Source: Persephonella sp. IF05-L8 | GTDB lineage: Bacteria; Aquificota; Aquificia; Aquificales; Hydrogenothermaceae | Assembly (NCBI RefSeq): GCF_000703045.1 | Contig: NZ_JNLJ01000005.1 | Span: forward strand, 505,859 to 569,858 | Direction of reading: 5' to 3' | Length of the DNA stretch: 64,000 bases | Part shown: piece by piece, positions 16,120 to 24,747 of the stretch | Position numbering within the stretch: position 1 is the first letter of the stretch | Layout: the number at the start of each line of letters is the position of its first letter | The notes under the pieces: generated by a model | Told to the model about the DNA's origin: nothing | What the model saw: the letters and a program-made list of their open reading frames with translations, nothing else | Databases searched by the model: none | Position numbers and translations under genes: made by a program

Positions 16120-17868
16120 CTATGGTTTTATATAAACATACTCGTCTTTATACCAGCCCCAGACTGTAGGAAATACATTTTTAAGTTTGTTTTTAACAGC
16201 AAGAAGTTCTTCAGGAGCAGCTATAAATATCATAGGCTGCTCCTCTCCTATTATTTTGAAAGCCTTTTTGTAAAGCATATCCCTTTTTTTAGGGTCAAGT
16301 TCAACAGCAGCCTGCTGGAATAACCTGTCTATTTCTGCCTCCCATTTTGTTGCAGGTTTTTTCTGGGCAGGATACCACATGTGCAGATGTCCAGACGAAA
16401 GCCATACATTCTGACCAAAATAAGGGTCTATACTACCGGTTAATCCAATTATTACTGCTTCCCAGTCATAGTTAGACATAAGCCTGCTTACAAGGTTATT
16501 AAAATCTATAGCCTGAAAGTTTACTTCAATGCCTATTCTTTTCAGGTCGTCCTTCAGGATATTTCCGATTATTTCCCTTTCTTTATTTCCTGAGTTTGTT
16601 ATAAGTGTAAACTGTAATTTGTGCCCTTCAGCATCATACAGATACCCATCTTTCCCCTCATGAAAGCCTGCTTCTATTAAAAGTTGTTTTGCTTTTTTCA
16701 GATTAAATGGGTATTTAGGGTAGTAGTTTTCATCATAAAGTCTTCTATTTGCAGGTGTAACGCCGGTATAAATCGGATATGCAAGACCGTTGTAAGCTAT
16801 GTTTATAATTCCCCTTCTATCAACGGCGTATGAAATTGCCTGTCTGAATTTTTTATTCTGGAACCATTTTAGTTTGTATTCTGGAATAGGAGCTTTGGGA
16901 TTTTGATTAAAAACTATAAAAGTTGTGGATGGTGTAGGACCCAGATTATAAATTGTAAAGTTTTTTTCTTTAGCCTTTGGTAATAGCTCCGGAAGGTCAG
17001 AGGGGCGAACTCCGTAATAATCAATTTCTCCAGAAATAAATTTTATTAATCTAACATCAGGGTCACCTATTATCTGGGCTTTTATTTTTGTAATGTAAGG
17101 AAGTTTCTGTCCCTTCTGGTCTTTTCCCCAGTAGTAAGGATTTCTTTCATATATAGCATACTGGCCTATCACATACTCTACAAGTTTATAGGGACCTGTG
17201 CCTATAATCTTTTTTGGGTCTGTGTTTACTCCCCATGTTGATGTAAAGGTCTTATTTTTTACACTTTCTTCTAAGATATGTTTAGGTAATATTGAGGCTC
17301 CAACAGCCTGTAAAAAAGGAGCAAACGGCTTTGGAATTTTAAATCTAACTGTGTGTTCGTCAATCTTTTCAACAATAAATTTTTTCCCTTCTATATAAAG
17401 CATATCCTTAACTGAACTGGGGATATCAGGATTGTAATATATCTGGTTATAGGTAAATACAACATCATCAGCAGTAACAGGTTTTCCATCAAACCATTTT
17501 GCATCTTTTCTTAGGTGAAATATCCAGACTGTTCCTGTTTTATCCCTTTCCCAGCTTTCTGCAAGGTCAGGTTCAGGTAGTAGCGTTTTTACATTGGTTT
17601 TGGTCAGACCGTTAAACAGCATTCCTATCATTGCTGTTGAGGTTGTTTCCTGTGCCATTACAGGATTGAGGGTTTTTGCATCTCCTGCAAGGGCTCTTTT
17701 CAGCGTTCCCCCTTCAATTCCTATTTCAACATAAAACTGGTCTGGGTTTATCTTTTGAATGCTGTATTCAGAGTTCTGCTCCTGGGATGGAGTAATAAGA
17801 TATACAGGCAGAAAAAGAATAATAATAAGCAAAATAGCCTTTAAAAAGGCCAGAACATTATCCTTCAT
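16120..17868 (-). CDS. ABC transporter substrate-binding protein, family 5 (peptide/nickel)
   Basis: The 582-aa protein has an N-terminal hydrophobic anchor (residues 9-26) and the SBP_bac_5 domain: GGTLKRALAGDAKTLNP, WIFHLRKDAKWFDGKPV, TADDVVFTYN and FRQAISYAVDRRGIIN. This is the OppA/DppA/NikA fold. Ligand may be peptides or another solute; no permease genes are adjacent. It overlaps the upstream zinc-ribbon gene by 11 bases, suggesting co-translation. Confidence 0.9.
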   Translation of the reverse strand: MKDNVLAFLKAILLIIILFLPVYLITPSQEQNSEYSIQKINPDQFYVEIGIEGGTLKRALAGDAKTLNPVMAQETTSTAMIGMLFNGLTKTNVKTLLPEPDLAESWERDKTGTVWIFHLRKDAKWFDGKPVTADDVVFTYNQIYYNPDIPSSVKDMLYIEGKKFIVEKIDEHTVRFKIPKPFAPFLQAVGASILPKHILEESVKNKTFTSTWGVNTDPKKIIGTGPYKLVEYVIGQYAIYERNPYYWGKDQKGQKLPYITKIKAQIIGDPDVRLIKFISGEIDYYGVRPSDLPELLPKAKEKNFTIYNLGPTPSTTFIVFNQNPKAPIPEYKLKWFQNKKFRQAISYAVDRRGIINIAYNGLAYPIYTGVTPANRRLYDENYYPKYPFNLKKAKQLLIEAGFHEGKDGYLYDAEGHKLQFTLITNSGNKEREIIGNILKDDLKRIGIEVNFQAIDFNNLVSRLMSNYDWEAVIIGLTGSIDPYFGQNVWLSSGHLHMWYPAQKKPATKWEAEIDRLFQQAAVELDPKKRDMLYKKAFKIIGEEQPMIFIAAPEELLAVKNKLKNVFPTVWGWYKDEYVYIKP

Positions 17869-18052
17869 TTTTCAGTTTTTCAAGCTCTTCCTGTGTTATT
17901 TTTTTGGCATCATCTGGAAGGAAATCAGGAATATCATCTATAATCTCAAACTTAAGCATACAGTTTTCACATACAAAAGTATCTTTCAGGTATAAAAGCT
18001 CTCCTTTGCACTCAGGACAGGCAAGTATCTTGATAAGTTCTTCAGGTATCAT
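17858..18052 (-). CDS. Trm112/UPF0434-like zinc-ribbon protein
   Basis: The 64-aa protein begins IPEELIKILACPECKGEL and has a second CENC pair, the four-Cys zinc ribbon of Trm112p-like (YcaR) proteins, followed by FEIIDDIPDFLPDDA, also characteristic. In eukaryotes and some bacteria such proteins support methyltransferases; the bacterial role is undefined. It heads the leftward pair with the substrate-binding protein. Confidence 0.85.
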   Translation of the reverse strand: MIPEELIKILACPECKGELLYLKDTFVCENCMLKFEIIDDIPDFLPDDAKKITQEELEKLKNEG

Positions 18053-18111
18053 AGATTTACTCCAAGGTTTTATTTTAAAATATTATACAGCACTAATTTC
18101 GGAGGATAATC

Positions 18112-18210
18112 ATGGATCCAGGTTTCTGGTTTCCAGCAATAATCATAGGTATGGTGATATTTGCTGTGGCTGTTTTTGGTCTTGTAGTTTATTTAGATAA
18201 AGGTGAGTAA
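18112..18210 (+). CDS. 32-aa single-span membrane protein
   Basis: Too short for ordinary gene finders but well supported: TTCGGAGGATAATC lies before ATG 18112 and the TAA overlaps the ATG of thiE by one base. The product has one membrane helix (about residues 5-27) with a short acidic MDPG N-terminus and an LDKGE C-terminus. Size and shape resemble accessory subunits of respiratory oxidases (CydX, CcoQ, subunit IIa), but nothing nearby encodes an oxidase, so no function is assigned. Confidence 0.6.
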   Translation: MDPGFWFPAIIIGMVIFAVAVFGLVVYLDKGE

Positions 18211-18770
18211 TGCAGGCATTTTTAAAAAAATATTATGCAATAACTGACAGAAAGCAGTTCAGATATGATTTTGAAATCCAGATAAAAAGGATGCTTGATG
18301 CAGGCATCCGAATGTTTCAATTGAGGGAAAAGGATTTATCCTCTGACCAACTTTTTGACTTTGCACAGAAATTATCAAATCTTTTGAAGGGATATGATGC
18401 CTCATTTTTTATTAATGATAGGGTTGATATAGCCGTCTTGGCAGGTGCTAATGGTGTTCATCTGCCTTCAAAGTCTGTTCCAATTGAAGTAATAAAGCAT
18501 AAATTCCCAGAGCTGATTGTTGGTAAATCATGCCATTCTGTTGAGGAGGCAATAAAAGCAGAAAAAGAAGGTGCAGATTATATAACATTTTCCCCGATAT
18601 TTGAAACTCCTGGAAAGGGGGAGCCAAAAGGATTAAAAGCCTTAAAGGAAGTAGTCCAGAAGGTTAATATCCCTGTTTACGCCCTTGGAGGTATTACAGA
18701 AGATAAAATTCCTGAGATTTTAAAAACAGGTGCCTACGGCATCGCAGGCATAAGAATTTTTATCAAATAG
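18210..18770 (+). CDS. thiE: Thiamine phosphate synthase (ThiE/TenI family)
   Basis: The 186-aa TIM barrel has YAITDRKQ, FQLREKDL, FINDRVDIAVLAGANGVHL and VGKSCHSVEEA, and a C-terminal LGGITEDKIPEIL phosphate site. ThiE couples HMP-PP with thiazole phosphate. The usual GVHLGQ-D is GVHLPSKS and the flap reads FSPIFETPGKGEPKGL, somewhat between ThiE and TenI (thiazole tautomerase), so the second assignment remains possible. Ten bases separate it from carB. Confidence 0.82.
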   Translation: MQAFLKKYYAITDRKQFRYDFEIQIKRMLDAGIRMFQLREKDLSSDQLFDFAQKLSNLLKGYDASFFINDRVDIAVLAGANGVHLPSKSVPIEVIKHKFPELIVGKSCHSVEEAIKAEKEGADYITFSPIFETPGKGEPKGLKALKEVVQKVNIPVYALGGITEDKIPEILKTGAYGIAGIRIFIK

Positions 18771-18779
18771 GAGGAGTTT

Positions 18780-20369
18780 ATGAAAAAAGGAAAGGTAATT
18801 ATATTAGGTAGCGGTCCTAACAGAATAGGACAGGGTATAGAGTTTGATTATGCCTGTGTTCATTGTGTATGGGCATTGAAAGAAGAAGGCTACGAAGCAA
18901 TAATGGTAAACTGCAACCCTGAAACCGTTTCAACAGACTACGACACATCAGACAAGCTATTCTTTGAGCCTATAGTTTATGAAGATGTTGTAAATATCAT
19001 AGAAAGCGAGCAACCAGTAGGAGTTGTTGTCCAGTTTGGAGGACAGACCCCTTTAAAGCTGGCTGTTCCATTGCAAAATGCAGGTATAAATATTCTTGGA
19101 ACTTCTCCTGAAAGTATTGATATTGCAGAAGACAGGGAAAGATTTAGAGAGCTTATTATAAAACTTGGTCTAAAACAGCCTGAAAGTGGTATAGCAAGGT
19201 CAAAGGAAGAAGCAATTCTAACAGCAGAAAAAATAGGCTATCCAGTGCTTGTTAGACCTTCTTATGTTCTTGGTGGAAGAGCTATGAGGCTTGTTTATGA
19301 TACAGCCGAACTACTGGAATATATAGAAGAAGCTGTTTATGTATCAGAAGATAAACCCCTTCTGATAGATAGATTTCTGGAAGATGCTGTTGAGCTTGAT
19401 GTTGATGCAGTAGCTGATGGGGAAGATGTACTGGTTGGAGCTGTTATGGAGCATATAGAAGAAGCAGGAATTCACTCAGGGGATAGTGCAACCTGTATTC
19501 CACCTTATACACTACCAGATGAAATCATATACGAAGTCAAAAGACAGACCAGAGAACTGGCAAAAGCCCTTGATGTTAGAGGTCTTATGAATGTCCAGTA
19601 TGCAGTAAAGGATAATGAGATTTATGTGATAGAAGTTAATCCGAGGGCTTCACGAACAGTTCCATTTGTAAGTAAAGCAATAGGTTATCCACTGGCAAAA
19701 ATCGCCTCAAAAATCATAATAGGTAAAAAGCTTAGGGAAATAATTCCAGAAGTATTTGAGATAAAAGAGCCCCATCCAGCCTCAGATTTCAGGGATAAAA
19801 ACTTCAAAAGATATTCAATTAAAGAAGTGGTATTTCCATGGAACAGATTTCCGGAAGTTGACCCATTACTTGGTCCCGAGATGAAATCCACAGGTGAGGT
19901 AATGGGAATAGATGAGGATTTTGGAATGGCATTCTGGAAAGCTCAGGCAGCAGCAGGCTCAATATTACCAACAGAGGGAATTGTATTTATATCAGTGGCA
20001 GACAAGGACAAACCATATGTGGTAGAAATAGCAAAGAAGCTTGTAGATATGGGCTTTACAATATATGCAACAGAAGGAACTCATAAATATTTAAGTGAGA
20101 AAGGAATTCCATCAACAAGAGTAAGTAAGCTTTCAGAAGAAAGACCAAATGTGGTAGATAGAATTAGAAATGGAGAAATTAAAATTGTAATAAACACCCC
20201 TTCTGGTAAACGGGAAAGGTCTGATGCATACTTTATAAGAAGGGCTGCAGTAGAACATAAAGTTCCATACTTTACAACAATAAGGGCTGCAAAAGCTGCT
20301 GTTGAAGCAATAAATTCTTATAAAAATAAACAGTTTACAGTTAATCCTTTACAGGATATATTTGGATAA
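18780..20369 (+). CDS. carB: Carbamoyl-phosphate synthase large subunit, C-terminal half
   Basis: The 529-aa protein starts at the second synthetase half: [20 protein letters not shown] and [12 protein letters not shown], then an ATP-grasp domain (about 120-330; [33 protein letters not shown]) and an MGS-like allosteric domain (about 395-529). A full CarB has about 1,070 residues, so the N-terminal half must be encoded elsewhere, as known for Aquifex and Methanocaldococcus, where the subunit is split. It makes carbamoyl phosphate from carbamate for arginine and pyrimidines. AGGAGG precedes the ATG; a bidirectional terminator follows. Confidence 0.95.
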   Translation: MKKGKVIILGSGPNRIGQGIEFDYACVHCVWALKEEGYEAIMVNCNPETVSTDYDTSDKLFFEPIVYEDVVNIIESEQPVGVVVQFGGQTPLKLAVPLQNAGINILGTSPESIDIAEDRERFRELIIKLGLKQPESGIARSKEEAILTAEKIGYPVLVRPSYVLGGRAMRLVYDTAELLEYIEEAVYVSEDKPLLIDRFLEDAVELDVDAVADGEDVLVGAVMEHIEEAGIHSGDSATCIPPYTLPDEIIYEVKRQTRELAKALDVRGLMNVQYAVKDNEIYVIEVNPRASRTVPFVSKAIGYPLAKIASKIIIGKKLREIIPEVFEIKEPHPASDFRDKNFKRYSIKEVVFPWNRFPEVDPLLGPEMKSTGEVMGIDEDFGMAFWKAQAAAGSILPTEGIVFISVADKDKPYVVEIAKKLVDMGFTIYATEGTHKYLSEKGIPSTRVSKLSEERPNVVDRIRNGEIKIVINTPSGKRERSDAYFIRRAAVEHKVPYFTTIRAAKAAVEAINSYKNKQFTVNPLQDIFG

Positions 20370-20403
20370 GGCAAAAAAGATTTATAGTGATTTTTTTATT
20401 TGG

Positions 20404-20428
20404 AAAGGGGCGTTAAGCCCCTTTTTTT
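20404..20428. terminator. Intrinsic terminator between carB and tpx
   Basis: Stem AAAGGGGC / GCCCCTTT with loop GTTAA, followed by a T run; the left flank also provides A-rich sequence, so it works for both converging genes. Confidence 0.85.
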
Positions 20429-20430
20429 AT

Positions 20431-20934
20431 TTATAAAGATTTTACGCAAGCCAAAACGTCGTCGTAGTTAGGCTCTTCTGTGATTTCAGGAACAAGCTGC
20501 TTGTAAACAACTTTTCCTTCTGCATCAACAACAAAAACAGCTCTTGCTAAAATTCCTTTAAGTGCTCCTTCTGCAATCAGAACCCCGTATTTTTCCATAT
20601 CTCTGTATCTGAAGTCAGAAGCAACTGTTACATTTCCAATGTTGTAAGACTCACAAAATCTCTTTTCTGCAAACGGTAAGTCCATAGAAACAACTGTAAC
20701 ATCAATATCAAGACCTGCAACAAGTTCATTGAATTTTTTAGTTTCTGTTTCACATACAGGTGTGTCAAGTGATGGAACTGTAATAATAAGTTGTGGTTTT
20801 CCTTTTGCACCACCAATTGTTTTTTCTGAAAGGTCAGAAGCTACAACAACTGCCTCTGGGGCTCTGTCTCCAACATTGATTTCAGGCCCTGCTAAAGCAA
20901 CTGGATTTCCTTTTAAGTTAACTGTTACTGCCAT
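20431..20934 (-). CDS. tpx: Thiol peroxidase
   Basis: The 167-aa protein is an atypical 2-Cys peroxiredoxin: VPSLDTPVCETETKKF with peroxidatic Cys61 and KRFCESYNIG with resolving Cys94, plus GALKGILARAVFVVD. It reduces H2O2 and alkyl peroxides with thioredoxin as donor. ATG 20934 is chosen because AGGAGGT lies 7 bases upstream; the frame extends 20 codons further up, but without a ribosome site. Monocistronic, with a terminator right after it. Confidence 0.95.
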   Translation of the reverse strand: MAVTVNLKGNPVALAGPEINVGDRAPEAVVVASDLSEKTIGGAKGKPQLIITVPSLDTPVCETETKKFNELVAGLDIDVTVVSMDLPFAEKRFCESYNIGNVTVASDFRYRDMEKYGVLIAEGALKGILARAVFVVDAEGKVVYKQLVPEITEEPNYDDVLACVKSL

Positions 20935-21095
20935 AATGTTACCTCCTATCTTTTTATTTGAGTTTTGAAACATTCTACACAACCTAACTTTCAATTTTTA
21001 TGATTTTTATCTTAATTTTAAAAACCGTCTAACTATTGATTTTCAAGCTTATGAGCCATATCAGTATAAATTTTAGCTTTTTATACTAAAAAAAC

Positions 21096-21123
21096 TTGAC
21101 AATATTATTATTAGAAATAAATT
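21096..21123 (+). promoter_or_regulatory. Sigma-70-type promoter of the accessory block
   Basis: TTGACA (21096-21101), 16-base spacer, TAAATT (21118-21123). The first gene starts at 21166 with AGGAGAGG upstream. A very similar TTGACA-N16-TAAATT precedes ssrA, supporting this as the local housekeeping promoter form. Confidence 0.6.
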
Positions 21124-21165
21124 GTAATTATATACATAAAAAATTAAAAAAATAGGAGAGGCCAG

Positions 21166-21858
21166 ATGAATATTGTAGAACTGAGGGAATTACAGGCGAT
21201 TAATACCCTTGTATTTGAGACGCTGGGACAACCAGAAAAGGAAAGGGAGTTTAAACTAAAAGCTCTCAAAAGATGGGGTTTTGACCTTTTATTTGGTAAA
21301 AAAGGGGGAGAAACCACATATTTCACAGCAGAAACAGGAAAAAGAGAAGTAGGGGACAAATACACAGAGGAAGATGTCCACTATGAAGTGGAAGAAATCA
21401 TCCATGAGCTTCCTAAAAACAAAAAGATATTTGCCCATATTGAGATGATGCACGGAAGGGCATATCTGGTAGGGGAGTTGAGGGAAGGAGAAGAAAATAT
21501 AGAAATCTTAAGAGTTCCAGCAGGTAGCATTCTCCTTGCCTATTTTAAGAAACATAAACTTCATAATCTTATTGAGGCATTAAAAAATGTTGGAACAGCC
21601 CTGGAACTTGTTAAACAAAGAGGTCAGGAAGGAAAACCTGTTCCCTATGAGCAGCTTCCCAATGTGGCAAGGAGATTTTTAAGGGGAGCAAAAGACCTTG
21701 AAAAAGACGCAGGATTTGGAAGGGTAGCTCTCTCCTACTGGGGAGAGAACAAGGATGGGGATGCAAGATTTAGAGTGTCATGGTTATTGCCAACTATAGC
21801 CCTGTTTGACATCGACATAGCAGAAAAAGCAGACAAACTACTGGCAGCATTTAAGTAG
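21166..21858 (+). CDS. Unrecognised 230-aa protein heading the prefoldin block
   Basis: Not recognised. The product is soluble, highly charged, without signal or membrane segments; it has a central alternating stretch ([20 protein letters not shown]) suggestive of a mixed alpha/beta domain and a late [17 protein letters not shown] segment. It follows the promoter at 21096 and is 14 bases from the RAMP-like gene, so they are co-transcribed. It could be a partner of that protein. Start ATG has AATAGGAGAGG upstream. Confidence 0.65.
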   Translation: MNIVELRELQAINTLVFETLGQPEKEREFKLKALKRWGFDLLFGKKGGETTYFTAETGKREVGDKYTEEDVHYEVEEIIHELPKNKKIFAHIEMMHGRAYLVGELREGEENIEILRVPAGSILLAYFKKHKLHNLIEALKNVGTALELVKQRGQEGKPVPYEQLPNVARRFLRGAKDLEKDAGFGRVALSYWGENKDGDARFRVSWLLPTIALFDIDIAEKADKLLAAFK

Positions 21859-21872
21859 AGGGGAAGGGAGTT

Positions 21873-22595
21873 ATGGAACTTATATGCTGGACACCTGTTG
21901 TATTCAACCGTCATGGATTTCCAAGGGATGAGGAAGGTAGACCCTTCCTCCCAAGAAATCTTTTTACAGAAGCCCTAACTTCAGCAGTTATTTTCTATTA
22001 CGTAAAAAAAGATAAAGAGATAGAAAATAAAGTCAAAAAGTATCTTTTAGGCTCAGATATCAAATTTGAGGAGGTTTCTGATAAGGTTAAAGAAATAGTC
22101 CTGAGCAAATATCCTGTTTTAGACCAGTTAGATATCCCTGAAAAAACATATCTTCCAGAAAAGGACATACAGGAAAAGTATATAGAAGTCTTTGACCTTA
22201 AAAGGTGGGAGGATATAAAAGGCTTTAAAACAGAAGTCTTCAAAGGCATTATTCCCCTTGAGATTAAAAGTCCACATCTTGAAAAACTCAAAGCAGCGGC
22301 ACACTCCTATGCCGAAGCCCTTGCAAAAATAGAACATAGCTTTTTAAAAGACCATCCCCTTGCTTCAATTTTCTACGAACCACTGATTAACGACCTGAAA
22401 AAATGGGACATTCCACTTCGTATAGGTATGTGGACAGAGGTTTCATTTAAAGGGGATTTGCTATTTTTCTGGAGAATTAAGGAAGTCAGGGAAAAACTAT
22501 TAAAAGAATTAAAGGTAGATATAAGACCCCGTTATGTCCTTTATCTACCACAGGAAAAACAAACAACAGGTTGGGCTGAAATAAAAATCAAATAA
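21873..22595 (+). CDS. 240-aa protein with faint Csm5/RAMP-like layout
   Basis: No firm family. By eye the layout recalls type III CRISPR RAMP proteins of the Csm5 group: an opening beta strand LICWTPVVFNRHG, then PFLPRNLFTEALTSAVIFYY where Csm5 has the PGSSLKGALRTAL helix, and near the end PLRIGMWTEVSFKGDL and a terminal TGWAEIKIK resembling the Csm5 LGxGSG and GWVKL segments. The defining glycines of the first motif are missing, so RNA binding is doubtful. No other cas gene or repeat array is in the window. Alternatively an unrelated beta-rich fold. It sits directly before the prefoldin gene (15 bases). Confidence 0.5.
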   Translation: MELICWTPVVFNRHGFPRDEEGRPFLPRNLFTEALTSAVIFYYVKKDKEIENKVKKYLLGSDIKFEEVSDKVKEIVLSKYPVLDQLDIPEKTYLPEKDIQEKYIEVFDLKRWEDIKGFKTEVFKGIIPLEIKSPHLEKLKAAAHSYAEALAKIEHSFLKDHPLASIFYEPLINDLKKWDIPLRIGMWTEVSFKGDLLFFWRIKEVREKLLKELKVDIRPRYVLYLPQEKQTTGWAEIKIK

Positions 22596-22610
22596 AAGGA
22601 GGTGATAGCC

Positions 22611-23054
22611 ATGGCAAAAAAAGAGGTAAAAAAACAACCTACAACAGAGGAACTCAGCAGAGAGCTCAGAGGATACATAGCTCAAATTGAGGCTCTCAGA
22701 GCTGAAATTGCAGTTATTGATGAAAATATAGCAACTTACAGAACTGCAATTAAAACAATAAACAACCTGAGGGACTTAGGTAAGGGTAAAAATATTCTCA
22801 TCCCAATCGGAGCAGGAGCTCAGATTGAGGCAAAAATTGAAAACCCAGACAGAATAGTAGTCAGCATAGGTTCTGGAATATCTGCAGAGCTTAATGCAGA
22901 AGAGGCTTTAACACAGATAGCCAAAGAAATAGCCTCTCTGCAAGCACTTAGAAGAACACTTGAGGAAGCGATAGCTGAGGCTTATGCAAAAACAGAAGAA
23001 CTACTCCAGAAAACAAGAGAAATAGGACAGGAAGAGGGTAAATCCTCAAAATAA
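22611..23054 (+). CDS. Archaeal-type prefoldin alpha-like subunit
   Basis: The 147-aa protein has the canonical prefoldin alpha architecture: an N-terminal coiled coil (about 12-52), a double beta-hairpin linker with NILIPIGAGAQIEAKI and RIVVSIGSGISAEL (61-94), and a C-terminal coiled coil (about 97-140). Prefoldin is a jellyfish-shaped holdase of archaea and eukaryotes that passes unfolded proteins to chaperonins; bacterial copies are rare and probably acquired. ATG 22611 is chosen because AAGGAGGTGA ends 5 bases ahead. It is followed 12 bases later by the mini prefoldin-beta-like gene. Confidence 0.85.
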   Translation: MAKKEVKKQPTTEELSRELRGYIAQIEALRAEIAVIDENIATYRTAIKTINNLRDLGKGKNILIPIGAGAQIEAKIENPDRIVVSIGSGISAELNAEEALTQIAKEIASLQALRRTLEEAIAEAYAKTEELLQKTREIGQEEGKSSK

Positions 23055-23066
23055 GAGAGGATAATC

Positions 23067-23243
23067 ATGGAAGAAAAAGAACTATTAGAAAAACAGCTTA
23101 AGAAAAGTTTAGAACTACTTCAGCAACTGCCAGAAGATAGGAGGTTTTTTATCAACACCGGCGTTTTAATGGTGGAAGTCAGTAAAAAAGAAGCAGAGGA
23201 ATACCTAAAAAAAGAGTTAGAAGGCCTGAGAGGAAACACATAA
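23067..23243 (+). CDS. Mini prefoldin-beta-like protein, 58 aa
   Basis: Short but well supported: GAGAGGATAATC precedes the ATG, it lies 12 bases after prefoldin alpha, and a strong terminator follows. The sequence has a helix (about 1-20), then RRFFINTGVLMVEVSKKEAEEYLKKEL: a beta hairpin followed by a helix, the same order as the single hairpin of prefoldin beta (GnvLvkvdkeea). The usual beta subunit has about 115 residues with long coiled coils, so this is a drastically shortened version, or an independent hairpin partner that caps alpha subunits. Confidence 0.6.
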   Translation: MEEKELLEKQLKKSLELLQQLPEDRRFFINTGVLMVEVSKKEAEEYLKKELEGLRGNT

Positions 23244-23246
23244 AAC

Positions 23247-23276
23247 AAAAGGGCTGCGTGCCCTTTTATTTTTTTT
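23247..23276 (+). terminator. Intrinsic terminator after the prefoldin genes
   Basis: Stem AAAAGGGC / GCCCTTTT (23247-23254 / 23260-23267), loop TGCGT, then ATTTTTTTT. Textbook form. Confidence 0.85.
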
Positions 23277-23299
23277 ATTAAAAACAAAGGAGGTGAGCC

Positions 23300-24208
23300 A
23301 TGAGAAAACTATTAGGTGCTGTTTTATCAGCGGCAGTTATAGTTTCTCCTGTTTTTGCAAAAGAAGAAAACAAGAAAACAAATATACAGCAAAAACAGGA
23401 AACAGCAAGTTCTCTTATTGAAAGCTCTGGAAAAAGAAGCACACAAAAAGTAAGAGAGCAGGAACTTCAAAAAATTATAAAAGAAGCAGCAAGCATTTAT
23501 GCAGAAGGAAACAGAATTTTATTTTTGCTTACCCACGACAAGATAGAGGAAGCCAAAAAAGCTCTGAAAGCCCTTAAAGAAAGAGTAGATAAGTTAGAAA
23601 AACAGTATCAGGGTAAAATGGTCAGACTGCCTATAGACGTTATTGTTAATGAAGTGGTAGGAATAACAGATATAGAACAGGCCAAAAAACTTGCAGAAGA
23701 AGTTAAAAAGGCAGTTAAAAACAATGATTTTGTAAAAGCAAGAATTTTACTGAATGCATTAAGGTCAGAAATAGTTATAGAAACTGTATATCTGCCTATT
23801 GGACTTTATAAACAGGCTATAGACCTTGCATATAAATTCCTTGAAGAAGGCAAGGTCAAAAATGCTATTTCTCAACTTCAAGTTGCTATGAATACTATAG
23901 AAATTGATACAACCATAATCCCAGAGCCAATTGCTATAGCATCACTTCTTGTTGAAGATGCCTCTAAACGCTTTAAAGATAATCCAGAGCAGGCTCTAAA
24001 ACTTCTTGAGGAAGCTAAAAAACAGATTAAACTGGCTAAAGTCCTTGGTTATGTAAGAAATGATAAGGATATAGAACCTCTCATAAAACAGATAGAAAAA
24101 CTGGAAAAAGAGGTTAAAGCAAAAACAGGAACAAAAGAGAAGTTTAAATCTCTCTTTGAAAGCATAGAGAAGTTCAAAGAAAGTTCTACACAAACAAGCA
24201 CCAAATAA
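23300..24208 (+). CDS. YfdX family secreted helical protein
   Basis: The 302-aa protein has a signal peptide (about 1-20, SPVFA) and then an entirely helical, Lys/Glu-rich body. The spacing of two A-L-repeat segments around RLPIDVIVNEVVG, then ETVYLPIGLYKQAIDLA and TIIPEPIAIASLLVEDA, is the pattern of the YfdX family (periplasmic/outer proteins of unknown role, in E. coli under EvgA acid-response control). Start has AAGGAGGTGAGCC. It lies between two terminators, so it is probably its own unit or receives readthrough. Confidence 0.7.
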   Translation: MRKLLGAVLSAAVIVSPVFAKEENKKTNIQQKQETASSLIESSGKRSTQKVREQELQKIIKEAASIYAEGNRILFLLTHDKIEEAKKALKALKERVDKLEKQYQGKMVRLPIDVIVNEVVGITDIEQAKKLAEEVKKAVKNNDFVKARILLNALRSEIVIETVYLPIGLYKQAIDLAYKFLEEGKVKNAISQLQVAMNTIEIDTTIIPEPIAIASLLVEDASKRFKDNPEQALKLLEEAKKQIKLAKVLGYVRNDKDIEPLIKQIEKLEKEVKAKTGTKEKFKSLFESIEKFKESSTQTSTK

Positions 24209-24220
24209 ACTTCTCTATAA

Positions 24221-24247
24221 GCAGGCCTGAGGCCTGCTCATTTTTTC
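24221..24247 (+). terminator. Intrinsic terminator after the YfdX gene
   Basis: Stem AGCAGGC / GCCTGCT with loop CTGAG, followed by CATTTTTT. Confidence 0.8.
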
Positions 24248-24279
24248 TAAAAATTAATTAAATAAAAGGAGGATAAATT

Positions 24280-24747
24280 ATGAACAGAGTAGTATTGTTT
24301 TTTGTCAGTTCTATTATCGCAATTATGCTTGGATGGGGAATAGGTAGTTATATTACCTATAACAATACCATTGAAGCAGTTGGGAAAATCCCCGGTTCTC
24401 CTATTGTTATAGGAGCTGTTTATGATAAGCCTACTCACTCTGTAGTTCTATCTATCATGAACCCTGGAACACTGCCTTTGACGGTAAAAGAGGAAGCATT
24501 TACATTTAAACCAGGTAAACAGTCTTCCCAGCAGGCTTATACAGTTGAGCATATTCCTGTAAATATTCCATTAATTCCTATGGGAATTACAACAGTTGCC
24601 ATAAAACTCAAAAAAGGAACTCCAGAATTAAAAACAGGGGATATTGTCAAAACCACTTTGAAATATGTCCATCCTTTATCTAAAGATGAGTATTTTGTTA
24701 AACATGGCTATGAATATGGAGTTTCAGCCAAAAAGGAGGGTAAATAA
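24280..24747 (+). CDS. Membrane-anchored periplasmic protein, 155 aa, unknown
   Basis: One N-terminal membrane segment (residues 4-24) then a beta-rich soluble part with VVLSIMNPGTLPLTVKEEAF and ITTVAIKLKKGTPELKTGD, reminiscent of an immunoglobulin-like or DUF-type beta sandwich that handles secreted partners. No family assigned. AAAGGAGGATAAATT precedes the ATG; the TAA overlaps the ATG of the next gene by one base. Confidence 0.6.
   Translation: MNRVVLFFVSSIIAIMLGWGIGSYITYNNTIEAVGKIPGSPIVIGAVYDKPTHSVVLSIMNPGTLPLTVKEEAFTFKPGKQSSQQAYTVEHIPVNIPLIPMGITTVAIKLKKGTPELKTGDIVKTTLKYVHPLSKDEYFVKHGYEYGVSAKKEGK

Noticed and set aside
18210..18770. Calling the gene TenI (thiazole tautomerase)
   Set aside because: INDRVDIAVLAGANGVHL and QLREKDL favour ThiE; left as second option only.
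21873..22595. A working type III CRISPR effector
   Set aside because: No Cas10, Cas7, Cas6 or repeat array within 64 kb, and the RAMP glycine motif is degenerate.
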